This document shows, in pieces, positions 14,326 to 23,447 of a stretch of DNA of 64,000 nucleotides. Below the pieces are notes generated by a model. That model did not search any database, was not told where the DNA came from, and worked only from the letters and a program-made list of their open reading frames with translations. The stretch's first letter is position 1. Each line of letters opens with the position of its first letter. Origin of the DNA: Anniella stebbinsi (lineage: Eukaryota > Chordata > Lepidosauria > Squamata > Anniellidae); assembly GCA_029215795.1 (NCBI GenBank), contig JARDYH010000005.1, forward strand, positions 30,634,001 to 30,698,000. The letters are read 5' to 3'. A program made the position numbers and the translations under genes.

Positions 14326-14364
14326 TTCATAGCATGTTAGAGGAATCTTGATTTGCTTCCACAA

Positions 14365-14820
14365 ATTGGGTGGCTCATTGTGGGTTATTTAATCCATGAT
14401 GGCCAGATTTGCATAACATGGCGTAATCCCCTATCAACCTGATTGGGGGTTGAATATTCAAAATGGTGATTGCATGCACCTGGCATGCACCATAGCTCTT
14501 CGTGGGTGCAGTTGGACATGTGTGGCCACCATTTTGAATACTTAGCTCCCGTTTGGGGCAACAGGGGGTTGTGCCATACTGTGCAAACCGAGCCATTGAG
14601 GGTTAAACAACTCACATAATGCTGCTACTAATAAAGGGTTATGCAAGGGTTGTTTAACCCTTGAATAACCGACAATGGCCAAGTTTGCATAATGCAGTGC
14701 TGTCCCTGATCACCCTGATTGGGGGTTTCATATTGCAAATGGCGATGGCATGTGTTGGCATGTGCCATGGCTATTCATGGGTTAAGTAATCTACAATAAC
14801 CTGGCTGGGTCATACAAATC
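14365..14820. mobile_element. Miniature repeat element with internal repeats
   Basis: Two related blocks in the same orientation (about 14388-14500 and 14674-14790) share GGCCA-GTTTGCATAA, GATTGGGGGTT and GGCATGTGCCATGGCT-like words. Inverted words such as GGGTTATTTAATCC and GGGTTAAACAA occur between them. This is the organisation of a non-autonomous DNA transposon, not of a gene. The open frames across it on the minus strand have no recognisable domain. Confidence 0.45.
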
Positions 14821-15671
14821 ATGTCTTTATGTTAAGAATCAAGGTATAACAATGGCAGTGGTGTGCTTTGTATGTTGCTGAATATGATTAGTCCCTATGC
14901 CCTACCATTAGGCAGAGTAAGGCAACTAGTTTTGGTCACTCTTTTTGCACAGTTTTTACCATGGGAAACATTTTAATTGTTCTCCTTTGGCACCAAACTA
15001 TTTTAGGCAGGCTCTGCTGGGCTCTTTATATTCAGTAAAAAATAAATATATAAGTACAGTCTTTGTGGCTTCTTAGCTTTGACTCGTATTAGCCCAAAGA
15101 TCAATGAAGCTTCCTTTTTGTTACTCCAGTCAATGCCAGAGCTCCTTGGCTTTAACAAAACCATGCAAATTCTTCTGGTAATAACTTATCATTGTATGGG
15201 TTGGAGAAGCTGTTAATGATTATTTACCTTGATATTTCCAACAGCAATCAAATCATCCTTGTGGTTTTGCGGGGAATATATATTTGAGGCTTTTGAGCTG
15301 ACCATAGTTAATTTCTAAAACCTTTCAGTATTTTATTTCTGCCATTATTGATCCTACTGTTCTAAAAGGATAGTATATAAATACTTACTGCCATGAGTTG
15401 GCTGATCAGTTGTGTCTAACAGAATATTGAAAAGACAGTAGACATAGAAGGCCCATTTAAGAGAAAACGATCTAAAGTTGTAAGAGATGCCAAGAAAAGC
15501 AAAAATATTTTGATCTGGTTAATCATTTTTCTTTTAATTTCAAAGAGAGCCAGTATATATCAATAGTCTCTAAAATCAGCTACATTATGTTTTCTTTTAA
15601 AGGACAACTAAATATATTTATTGAAACATAAGGCAAGTAATGTTGATTTTGTTCTAATTTATGCTGGGAAG

Positions 15672-15699
15672 AGTGTGTGTGTGTGTGTGTGTGTGTGCA
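15672..15699. repeat. (GT)n microsatellite
   Basis: A GT dinucleotide run followed by GCATGTGCATGCGCAC, so partly alternating purine-pyrimidine. Confidence 0.95.
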
Positions 15700-15757
15700 T
15701 GTGCATGCGCACAAAAGGGAAGCAGAAAGACAGTCAAATTGATGACCGCATTTATTT

Positions 15758-15890
15758 TTCCTATTTGCAGTGGCTTTTGATACCATTGACCATGGTATTC
15801 TTCTGGATAGAGAACTTGCAGCACTGTACTTCAGTGGTTCCATTCTTACTGGATGGCAAATTCCAGAAGGTGGTGCTGGGAGACTAGTGT
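15758..15890 (+). pseudogene. LINE reverse-transcriptase relic (frameshifted)
   Basis: One frame reads VAFDTIDHGILLDREL, which matches the conserved motif around the first catalytic Asp of CR1/L2-like reverse transcriptases (AFDTVDH-ILL-RL). A second frame downstream reads PFLLDGKFQKVVLGD, which fits the next block (FL-DR-Q-V-LG). The frame change between them shows at least one indel. This is a short, dead fragment with no neighbouring LINE domains in place. Confidence 0.7.
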
Positions 15891-15939
15891 TCAGCCCTGT
15901 GTATTATACTGTCGACAGTGTTCTGTATGCCATGTAGAG

Positions 15940-16190
15940 ATATACAGTTCAGAAATTCTGAAGTCATGGTGACCTTCCCTCCCCCCCTTTTTTTTCTGGA
16001 AAAAACTGAAATTTTTGAATTCTTTTTTAACTCACTTAACAGAATTTTTTGTTGTATATACCTTTGTTTGCTCATAATTATTTGTAACAAAAAATTTAAA
16101 TTTAGTTAATTTGTAATTATTGTGGGAATAAACTATATTTTTAAATTCACTATACCAAGCCTGATACTTTATGAGCAAACCAAACTATGC
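15940..16190. repeat. Copy of an AT-rich interspersed repeat
   Basis: Words shared with 31660-31990 and with the 13634-14325 element include CAGAAATT-TGAAGTCATGG near the start and AATAAACTATA-TTTAAATT near the end. It has no coding content. Confidence 0.4.
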
Positions 16191-16937
16191 ATAATATATT
16201 TTAGCAGCATGAGCACTGAAGTCCTTGAAATATCTTAATTATCCTAAAAGTCAAAAGAAGCAGGAAGAACTGGAGGCAGAGGAAGACAGGTGCACAGTAT
16301 CTGTTACTGTTTGTGAGGAATTGGTTAGGCTTGAGGGAAAACTGGTCTGAAGGAAAAGCTGTTGGGAAGCATATTTAATTTAAGCATATTTAATTTAAGA
16401 ACCTTTAAACAATCTCAACCTATTATTTGACGAGTGACATTTTATTCCTTTTTGTAAATCCTCTTAATAAACATCTTAGTTTTGTTTATTTTGAACGTTG
16501 TTTCTAACGGTGGTGTCAATTTCATGCCTATGCCATAGGAACCAGTCTGCTGAGTTTCTTTTAGGTACAAAGAGTTTCTTTTTGGTGGCACCAGTTAGCA
16601 ATTTTATAGCTAAGGCAGCATTGGGTACTTTATTAAAAAAAAACTGGGACAGTGAGATTCATAGACTCAAGCCTGAACACGTTTTTTGTTTTAAAAAATG
16701 TAGGCGGGATAAGCCACGTCTTCTGTCACATGTGATGGCATTGACAGGATAGCGTAAAGTGTTTTTTGCACAGGTGGGTTTTAGAACTGCATTTATTGAC
16801 TAACCAGATCAAGCTAAGAAACACAGGATTCTATAGAACAAGACCCAAACTGTCAAGTATTTCATGTTTTCTTCACAATAATGACTTTTTGGATGTAATT
16901 GTGGTGTCCTGTGGCAATTTGTGTGTGAATTAAAACA

Positions 16938-17163
16938 TGAATTGCGGGAACATCCACCATGCCCATGTTGCTTCCTGTTTCCAGTAGCAACTCTTGAATT
17001 ACTATGACATCCAAACAGACCATGGGTTAACTTGTGGTTGTTGAACCCACATACAAAACCAAATTTCTGGATTTCGACAACACAGAAGCAAGCCTCAAAT
17101 TTGAGGGTTGTTACTGGAAATAGGAAGTGAGTGGCGTGCACAGCGCATATTCCCACAATTAAT
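16938..17163. mobile_element. Palindromic MITE-like element
   Basis: The first ~60 bp (ATTGCGGGAACAT ... CTTCCTGTTTCCAGTAGCAA) are the near reverse complement of the last ~60 bp (TTGTTACTGGAAATAGGAAG ... ATTCCCACAATT). The two arms flank about 100 bp that also hold CATGGGTTAA-type words. It has no ORF. This fits a non-autonomous DNA transposon; the superfamily is not clear. Confidence 0.6.
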
Positions 17164-17813
17164 TAACCTCTCCTGCCTCCTTCCCTCCCCTTCCAGAATG
17201 CTCCATCTAGATGGGCAAAATGTTGTCTAGTGAAAATGTAGAGATGGTGTAGAGATAGCACTGGAGGTGTTGGAATATGCTACACATATTTCTTCCCTAG
17301 CATAGTTTTATAGTGGAAACATGGTCAACGTTTTAGCTGCAGTTCTTTGATGGGAAACTTCTAAGATATCTGTTACCCACATATAACACACACTTAGATT
17401 GTTATCTAAGGTTGATATATGCCTCTTTGTTGAAGTTGATAAAGTGGTTTGTAAGTCTTCTCTTTATTGCTGCCTTTGCTTACATTTTCTCTAGAATCCA
17501 CTAAAAGAATTGTTGAATCGGGTTTCTCCAGAGATATGTTCAAGACTGGGATAAGTAGTGATTGTCAAAGACTTTGTGTCTACGTGTTAAGAGGTCTTCA
17601 TAGCCTTTATATATGAGACATGGATTACATGTTTTGAGGCAAGAAAGGTAGTATTTTGTTTTTCCCAGATTCCTCCCTTCCCCACAGTACTGTGTTTGGT
17701 TTAATTGAAAGCCATTTTATGCTGTGGGCTGTTCCCAGACATGGGGTAAAATATCTGCCATTGAACAGGAAGTCAAAGGTACAAGAGGAAGCTTTATAGT
17801 AGTGTTAAGTGTG

Positions 17814-17966
17814 TTTCTTCTTCGTGGTCTCTGTGCATCACACATATGGGCTCGCGCCGGCGCCGAGCTCGCTTCGGGAAACTTCTAACTAGCTAGGATT
17901 TTAGGCGGGAACCCCTCCCCCCCACCGTCCTACCGCGCATGCTCAGGGTCCCGCCTACCTCAGTTC
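17814..17966 (+). repeat. DIRS left inverted terminal repeat
   Basis: The 153 bp run from TTTCTTCTTCGTGG to CCTACCTCAGTTC and are the inverted counterpart of 23448-23629. The repeat holds the very CpG-rich core CTCGCGCCGGCGCCGAGCTC. The outer part carries several differences from the right repeat. The outermost 38 bp (17814-17851) are an exact complement of 23229-23266. Confidence 0.93.
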
Positions 17967-18088
17967 TTCTTCGACCGCTTCGCTGAACGCCTCGCGGGAG
18001 ACTTCCTCCGTTGTCGGAGACCTGAAAGAAGGACACAAAAAGTTAGTTTTTACTGTTTTACTGTTAGTGTAGTTAGCTAGGTTCTTTG

Positions 18089-18089
18089 T

Positions 18090-18122
<33 letters not shown>

Positions 18123-18125
18123 AAA
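18089..18125. repeat. (AT)n plus poly(A) in the DIRS leader
   Basis: About 14 AT units followed by eight A residues, between the left terminal repeat and the gag-like start. It lies about 40 bp upstream of the ATG at 18161. It could be a microsatellite grown from an A/T-rich leader, and it should vary between copies of the element. Confidence 0.9.
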
Positions 18126-18160
18126 GAGTTAGTTTAGTTAGATAGTCTGTTCGACGGCCT

Positions 18161-20269
18161 ATGGCGCAGAACGCGCTTTTCAAGCGCTGCTCTGGCTGCC
18201 GCGCCAAACTAGCCCTCACGGACGGACATTCTTTGTGCCTGGGCTGTCTGGGGGAAGGCCATATTACTGAGTCTTGCTCCCACTGCATGAAATTTTCGAG
18301 GCAGACAAGGAGGAACAGGGCCGACAGATTGCGCAGTCTCCTTTGGAGTAAAGCCCTCTCCGCCATTGACCACCCGTCTTCAGGCCGCATGGAGCAGAGG
18401 CCTTCGTCTTCTGGGGAGCAGGGGCCATTGCCCACCTTATGCTCATGCCCAGCAACTCCTGACTTGCCCTCCTTTCGGGCCACAGATCAGGCACCGTCGT
18501 CGCCATCTTCCCCTCCGCATAAGCTAAAGAAGGGAAAGACGACAAAAAAGTCGAAACCACCATCGACTTCGACGAGAGTTTCAAAAACAGGGCCGTCGAC
18601 ATCGGCAGGGCTACCGACATCGAAGCCCTCGATACCGAAAAAAATCTCCTCGGTATCATATACATCGACGAGCTCCACGGTACCGAAGAAGTCTTCATCG
18701 GTACCATCGTCGTTACCGTCTGCTTCCAAGACATCGAAGCCGCGAAAATGCCCCTCGTCACTGCCGATGGACCAGCCTTCGGTATCGAAGCGCCGTTCCC
18801 CGCCGCATCAACCTATGCCGGGTCATTCGACCCCGCTTGCGGCATCACCGACCAGGCCTCCTTCGTTACCGTCACCGGTACCGACGGAACCATCCTCCCG
18901 ACCTGAGTTTCACGACATTCCGCCTTTCGGATCGGACGTCCTCGTCATCGATGAAGAGTACTCCGACCCTACCGGTACCGAGGCCTCGGTACCGATGCTT
19001 CATCGTCGGTCGCGGTCGCATTCCGTCTCCCAGGACTGGGACCGCGGTTCGGAGTTTTCCCATCATATGCCGCCACCAGTGCCACCTCGCCGGACGACAT
19101 CACTTCTCCCGGCGTCGACGCGTCGACGCACTCCGTCTCAGCCCTCCTCGGTACCGCAGCAGGTTGTCGTCTCCCGGTACCGACATTCGTTACCGTCGCC
19201 GTCTTTGGACGACTACGAGTCGGAACCATCTTCACCCCCGTCGCCAGCTCCGTCGGTACCATCACCAACAGAGGAGGTCGCTACCGAGGAGGGAGCTTCA
19301 CCAACCATGGAACTAGGGGGCTTTAATGAGCAGATGCTCCGTCTTGCCCAATCACTGGGCCTAGATGTCCAGCAGCCAGAAGAAGAGGAAGGGGATATCT
19401 ATGATGTTATGAGGACTGAACCAACCCCTCAACTGACTCTCCCGCTGGTTCGCACTTTGCTAAAGACGGCAAAGCAATCTTGGTCTAATCCAGCAACGCT
19501 AGCTCCCACTTCTAAACGACTCGACGCTCTCTACAAGGTAAAGGAGACAGAAGCGCCCTTCCTGGCTACCCACCCTAAGCCTAACTCCATCGTTGTAGAA
19601 GCGTCCCAAGGGAAGTCGGGTCGATCTCATGCCGCCCCCGTTGACAAGGAGGGCCGTAAACTGGACTCTTTTGGAAGAAGGATTTACTCTTCGGCGGCTT
19701 TGGTGATGAAAACATCAAATTACCAAGCCATGATGGCCAGGTATCAGTTGTTTTTATGGCAGAAAATCTCCAACCTGACTGATTACCTGCCAGACGACCA
19801 GCGAGACCTGGCACGTGTCTTTCAGGCGGAGGCCATCCGCCTATCAAAACAGCAGATGACCACTGCCAGACACCAAGTGGATTCAGGCTCCAAGGCCATG
19901 ATCGGAGCGGTTGCCCTCCGACGTCACGCGTGGCTGCGCTCGTCAAATCTCCCCATCGAGACTAAGAACCGCATTGAGGACTTGCCTTTTGACGGGGAAG
20001 GTCTGTTCAATACGCAAACCGACTCTACAATGGATACTATCCACAAGGCGAAGATGACCGCTAGAAAGATGGGGTTCAGCCAACCTCCTGCGCAGACCTT
20101 CAGAGCCCGAAAATGGTACAGGCCCCTACCCTATCAGCCCAGACAAGGCCAGGACCGTGGTCAACGCTACCAACAACCGGGTACGTCGACCTCTTACCAA
20201 CAACACAAGCCCGCTCCCCGTTACTCTCAGGCTCGTTCAAAACAAACCCAACAAAAACGTCGCCTTTGA
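18161..20269 (+). CDS. DIRS ORF1, gag-like protein (702 aa)
   Basis: This is a putative nucleocapsid-like protein of the DIRS element. The N-terminus holds a Cys/His cluster (C10, C13, H23, C26, C29, H34, C39, C42) with CLGEGH spacing, as in ORF1 of other vertebrate DIRS elements, and probably binds zinc. Residues about 100-380 are extremely Ser/Pro/Thr-rich and low in complexity. An ordered, better-conserved part follows (about 390-640), and a basic Gln/Arg-rich tail ends it, suited to nucleic-acid binding. The ATG at 18161 precedes the Cys cluster closely. The stop TGA (20267-20269) lies inside the RT frame, so ORF1 and the RT ORF overlap by about 110 nt in different frames. No frameshift or premature stop is seen. 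The gag role is inferred from position and composition. Confidence 0.88.
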   Translation: MAQNALFKRCSGCRAKLALTDGHSLCLGCLGEGHITESCSHCMKFSRQTRRNRADRLRSLLWSKALSAIDHPSSGRMEQRPSSSGEQGPLPTLCSCPATPDLPSFRATDQAPSSPSSPPHKLKKGKTTKKSKPPSTSTRVSKTGPSTSAGLPTSKPSIPKKISSVSYTSTSSTVPKKSSSVPSSLPSASKTSKPRKCPSSLPMDQPSVSKRRSPPHQPMPGHSTPLAASPTRPPSLPSPVPTEPSSRPEFHDIPPFGSDVLVIDEEYSDPTGTEASVPMLHRRSRSHSVSQDWDRGSEFSHHMPPPVPPRRTTSLLPASTRRRTPSQPSSVPQQVVVSRYRHSLPSPSLDDYESEPSSPPSPAPSVPSPTEEVATEEGASPTMELGGFNEQMLRLAQSLGLDVQQPEEEEGDIYDVMRTEPTPQLTLPLVRTLLKTAKQSWSNPATLAPTSKRLDALYKVKETEAPFLATHPKPNSIVVEASQGKSGRSHAAPVDKEGRKLDSFGRRIYSSAALVMKTSNYQAMMARYQLFLWQKISNLTDYLPDDQRDLARVFQAEAIRLSKQQMTTARHQVDSGSKAMIGAVALRRHAWLRSSNLPIETKNRIEDLPFDGEGLFNTQTDSTMDTIHKAKMTARKMGFSQPPAQTFRARKWYRPLPYQPRQGQDRGQRYQQPGTSTSYQQHKPAPRYSQARSKQTQQKRRL

Positions 20270-22166
20270 CTTACCCCTGCGGGACTCCTTTCTGTCACGA
20301 AACAGGCTCCAGCCCTTTTTCCATACTTGGGCATCCATCACCACCGACCAGTGGGTCCTCCGAGTCGTTCAACGAGGCTACACGATAGACTTCGAAGTCC
20401 TTCCTCCACTAGGCACTGTAAAAATCACGCCTCCATCAGAAACCCTACTCCAAGAAACAGAGGCTTTGTTGAACAAGGGCGCGATCATACCTGTTCCAGC
20501 GCATCAGTCAAACAACGGGTTCTACTCCCGCTATTTTACAGTGCACAAGAAGGACGGGGGACTTCGTCCTATTATGGATCTCCGAAGTCTGAACAAATTC
20601 ATCAGACCCCGGAAGTTTCGAATGATCACCCTTTCTACCATCCTGCCACTCCTCAGACGAGGCAGTTGGTTTACGCTGATCGACCTCAAGGATGCATACT
20701 TCCACATAGCCATCCTCGAGGAACACCAAAAATACCTCCGCTTCGCCATCGGGTCCCAACTCTACCAATTCGTGGTCCTACCATTCGGATTAAAGACAGC
20801 TCCAAGAGTCTTTACCAAATGTATGGCAGCGGTTTGTGCACATCTTCGGTCCATCGACATCGAGGTCTATCCTTACCTAGACGACTGGCTAGTCGTCTCT
20901 CCAACTCGCCACCAAGCAATCGCAGACGTCAACACGGTGGAGGCCATCCTCTCATCCTTAGGTCTGCAAATAAATTACGAAAAATCGGTTTTTCAACCAA
21001 ACACATCACTTCAATTCATCGGAGTTCACCTCGACTCCATTGTCGCAAGAGCCTTCCTCCCCCAAGACAGATTGGAGACCCTACAGCGTCTAGCTGCCAG
21101 ACTGAGTATCCGCACGCGGGCAACAGCCCTCACTATATTACGGCTCCTAGGCCTTATGGCTGCGGCTATTTTCGTAGTCAGATGGGCGCGCCTGAGAATG
21201 CGTCCCCTCCAGCAACTCCTGTTGAGTCGCTATTCACCACCCCAGGATCCACGCAAGTTAGTACTTACCATTCCGCATCACGTAAGACGCTCGCTCCTTT
21301 GGTGGTCGCATCCAAGCAATCTCTCACAGGGTCTGCCTTTCGTCGATCCCGGCCCCTCCAGGGTTGTCACGACCGATGCATCGCTTCAAGGCTGGGGGGC
21401 GCACCTGGAAGACCTGGTCATACAAGAAAGATGGTCACTTTCAGAGAGTTCCTTGCACATAAACAAACTAGAACTCCTCGCTGTGAAGAAAGCCCTGAAG
21501 GCATTCCTCCCCCAACTACGAGGACACCACGTACGAGTGCTCTCAGACAACACATCCGTAGTGTGGTACATCAACAAGGAGGGTGGCACCCGCTCCCCGC
21601 GTCTCCTCCACCTTACTATGGACATCTTACACTGGGCGATCACAAGAGACATCCGGCTCTCGGCTCTGCACATAGCAGGGACAGCCAACGCCAAAGCGGA
21701 CGAACTCAGCCGTTCTTTCAAAGACACTCACGAATGGGAATTAGCCCCTCGCATTCTGGATCGCATCTTTTCCCGTTGGGGCACCCCAAAAATCGACCTG
21801 TTTGCGACCCAGGACAACAGAGTCTGCCGGGCTTATTGCTCAAGAGCAGGTATAGGTCGCAACTCCCTAGGAGATGCCTTCCTATGGGACTGGTCGCACG
21901 GTCTTCTTTACATGTTCCCTCCGATTCCCCTGATAACGAAAACGGTCACAAGGTTACGACGCCATCAGGCCAACGCCATCCTGATTGCGCCATGGTGGCC
22001 ACGACAAGCGTGGTTCACGCCGCTACGCAGATTAGCTGCCCATCGAGTGTGGCGTCTCCCAATCTCTCCGGACCTCCTATCCAGGGACAACGGCAGGATA
22101 CTACACCCGGACATACAAACCCTGCGTCTCACGGCGTGGAGACTCCTGCCCTCTGGCGAGGAATAG
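20157..22166 (+). CDS. DIRS ORF: reverse transcriptase / RNase H / methyltransferase-like domain (669 aa frame)
   Basis: This frame encodes the polymerase of the element. RT motifs are intact: LIDLKDAYFHI (Asp about residue 176), VLPFGLKTAPRVF, and YPYLDDWLV with the catalytic pair at residues 242-243. RNase H follows, with TTDASLQGWG (Asp 407), ELLAV, LSDNTSVVWYIN and AKADELSRS, so all acidic positions are present. The DIRS methyltransferase-like domain comes next (PKIDLFATQDNR around 547, APWWPRQAW around 611). The frame is +1 relative to ORF1 and overlaps its end. The listed start is a GTG, and the first ATG (20574) would cut into the RT domain. Translation therefore probably depends on frameshifting, reinitiation or a non-AUG start. 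No disabling lesion is seen. Confidence 0.93.
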   Translation: MVNATNNRVRRPLTNNTSPLPVTLRLVQNKPNKNVAFDLPLRDSFLSRNRLQPFFHTWASITTDQWVLRVVQRGYTIDFEVLPPLGTVKITPPSETLLQETEALLNKGAIIPVPAHQSNNGFYSRYFTVHKKDGGLRPIMDLRSLNKFIRPRKFRMITLSTILPLLRRGSWFTLIDLKDAYFHIAILEEHQKYLRFAIGSQLYQFVVLPFGLKTAPRVFTKCMAAVCAHLRSIDIEVYPYLDDWLVVSPTRHQAIADVNTVEAILSSLGLQINYEKSVFQPNTSLQFIGVHLDSIVARAFLPQDRLETLQRLAARLSIRTRATALTILRLLGLMAAAIFVVRWARLRMRPLQQLLLSRYSPPQDPRKLVLTIPHHVRRSLLWWSHPSNLSQGLPFVDPGPSRVVTTDASLQGWGAHLEDLVIQERWSLSESSLHINKLELLAVKKALKAFLPQLRGHHVRVLSDNTSVVWYINKEGGTRSPRLLHLTMDILHWAITRDIRLSALHIAGTANAKADELSRSFKDTHEWELAPRILDRIFSRWGTPKIDLFATQDNRVCRAYCSRAGIGRNSLGDAFLWDWSHGLLYMFPPIPLITKTVTRLRRHQANAILIAPWWPRQAWFTPLRRLAAHRVWRLPISPDLLSRDNGRILHPDIQTLRLTAWRLLPSGEE

Positions 22167-23182
22167 CTTTACCTCAGGGCATAAGAACTATTCTCGACGC
22201 CTCTAGAAAGCCTTCGACTAGGTCATCCTACTTGGCAAAATGGAAACGTTTTCAAGTTTTTGCAGCAACCAAGGGTTTCGATAGTTGTTCGGCTACTATT
22301 ACCGACGTTATCGCCTTCCTTCACTCTCTGCATACTACTGGCTTACGACTATCCTCTATCAAGGTCTATCTAGCGGCAATTGCAGTTCACCACCCTCTCA
22401 TCGACGGGACCTCGGCATTCACGCACCCTATCGCCAAGGCTTTCCTTAAGGGTCTACACAATCTCTTTCCACCCACTCGCCCATGCCTCCCGCAGTGGAG
22501 TCTCTCGCTCGTGCTGACTGCATTGTCCACTAAGCCCTTTGAGCCGTTAGCTACGACCAATGTTCGTTTGTTGACACTGAAGACGGTTTTTCTTGTTGCC
22601 ATCACGTCTGCAAGACGGGCGTCAGAACTTGCAGCACTGCTTGTTGACCCTCCATACACACAGTTTTTCCGCGACAAGGTTGTCCTTCGTCCTCCCCCAT
22701 CCTTTGTCCCCAAGGTTGCCTCCGATTTTCATATAAATCAGGACATTGTGCTACCTACCTTCTTCAAGGCATCCTCTGATCCGCTGTGCTCCACGCTGCA
22801 CGCTCTAGACGTTAGAAGGGCTCTAGCCTTCTACAAATCTCGTTCAGAGGAGTTCCGTAAGTCACGCCAACTTTTTGTTTGCTTTGGCGGAAAAAATAAG
22901 GGCTTATCGGTATCCTCGCAACGTCTCTCCAAATGGATTGTAGACACTATCGCACTAGCGTACCAACTCCTGGGCAAGGAAATACCCACTGGACTAATCG
23001 CCCACTCTACTAGGGGGCAGGCGGCCTCAGCAGCACTCCTTCATGGCGCAACGATCCCAGACCTGTGTAAGGCAGCCACGTGGGCAAATGCCTCTACCTT
23101 TGTGAAACACTGCCGTCTGGACGTTAGAGCGCGACAGGACTCCTCCTTTGGCAGAGCGGTCCTATCTTCGATATGCCAATGA
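20327..23182 (+). CDS. DIRS tyrosine recombinase ORF (open frame 951 aa; domain in the last ~340 aa)
   Basis: The recombinase should integrate the circular DIRS intermediate. The recognisable domain starts near residue 610 (LPQGIRTILDASRKPSTRSSY). It has the SARRASEL box with the first catalytic Arg near residue 764 and the HSTRG box (His 893, Arg 896). The final box reads TWANASTFVKHC, in which the residue expected to be the nucleophilic Tyr is Cys (codon TGC at 23111-23113, residue 929). If that alignment is right, this copy cannot integrate by itself. The frame upstream of the domain overlaps almost all of the RT ORF in another frame. DIRS elements are known for overlapping RT and recombinase frames, and the true start of the recombinase is not defined by the sequence. 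The first codon of the open frame is TTG. Confidence 0.85.
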   Translation: MGIHHHRPVGPPSRSTRLHDRLRSPSSTRHCKNHASIRNPTPRNRGFVEQGRDHTCSSASVKQRVLLPLFYSAQEGRGTSSYYGSPKSEQIHQTPEVSNDHPFYHPATPQTRQLVYADRPQGCILPHSHPRGTPKIPPLRHRVPTLPIRGPTIRIKDSSKSLYQMYGSGLCTSSVHRHRGLSLPRRLASRLSNSPPSNRRRQHGGGHPLILRSANKLRKIGFSTKHITSIHRSSPRLHCRKSLPPPRQIGDPTASSCQTEYPHAGNSPHYITAPRPYGCGYFRSQMGAPENASPPATPVESLFTTPGSTQVSTYHSASRKTLAPLVVASKQSLTGSAFRRSRPLQGCHDRCIASRLGGAPGRPGHTRKMVTFREFLAHKQTRTPRCEESPEGIPPPTTRTPRTSALRQHIRSVVHQQGGWHPLPASPPPYYGHLTLGDHKRHPALGSAHSRDSQRQSGRTQPFFQRHSRMGISPSHSGSHLFPLGHPKNRPVCDPGQQSLPGLLLKSRYRSQLPRRCLPMGLVARSSLHVPSDSPDNENGHKVTTPSGQRHPDCAMVATTSVVHAATQISCPSSVASPNLSGPPIQGQRQDTTPGHTNPASHGVETPALWRGIALPQGIRTILDASRKPSTRSSYLAKWKRFQVFAATKGFDSCSATITDVIAFLHSLHTTGLRLSSIKVYLAAIAVHHPLIDGTSAFTHPIAKAFLKGLHNLFPPTRPCLPQWSLSLVLTALSTKPFEPLATTNVRLLTLKTVFLVAITSARRASELAALLVDPPYTQFFRDKVVLRPPPSFVPKVASDFHINQDIVLPTFFKASSDPLCSTLHALDVRRALAFYKSRSEEFRKSRQLFVCFGGKNKGLSVSSQRLSKWIVDTIALAYQLLGKEIPTGLIAHSTRGQAASAALLHGATIPDLCKAATWANASTFVKHCRLDVRARQDSSFGRAVLSSICQ

Positions 23183-23228
23183 CCATGCAGCGTGCCTCTC
23201 CCACCTCCGGTAAGTTGGCTTATTACTC

Positions 23229-23323
23229 GCCCATATGTGTGATGCACAGAGACCACGAAGAAGAAATGCAGGTTGCTTACCTGTAACTGTAGTTCTTCGA
23301 GTGGTCATCTGTGCAGTCACACA
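23229..23323. repeat. DIRS internal complementary region
   Basis: Two abutting arms meet at the AAA of 23264-23266. 23229-23266 is an exact reverse complement of the outer left end (17814-17851, 38 bp). 23264-23323 is an exact reverse complement of the outer right end (23570-23629, 60 bp). This is the diagnostic DIRS arrangement, thought to splint the two ends into a single-stranded circle. It also shows that the ends were read correctly: both finish in TTT, and that triplet is present once here. Confidence 0.95.
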
Positions 23324-23447
23324 ACCCACCCGCCGTCCCCTCTTGGCATCGCTGTTTCTGATTGTCAAGTTGACTCCGCCATGCTCGACTAGTTTAAGCA
23401 TTAATATAAATCACATTGCCTTAGTCGCGAGGCCTAGCGGTCTCAGG

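Noticed and set aside
17850..18060. CpG-rich stretch as the DIP2B promoter or CpG island
   Set aside because: It is the left terminal repeat and leader of the DIRS element, repeated in inverted form at 23448-23629.
18264..18761. Antisense open frames over the gag-like ORF
   Set aside because: They are shadows of a CpG-rich, stop-poor coding sequence. No domain is seen in them.
18837..19316. A 159-aa Arg/Tyr-rich frame inside gag
   Set aside because: It is the other-frame reading of the GGTACC-rich low-complexity stretch. No independent start context or family match.
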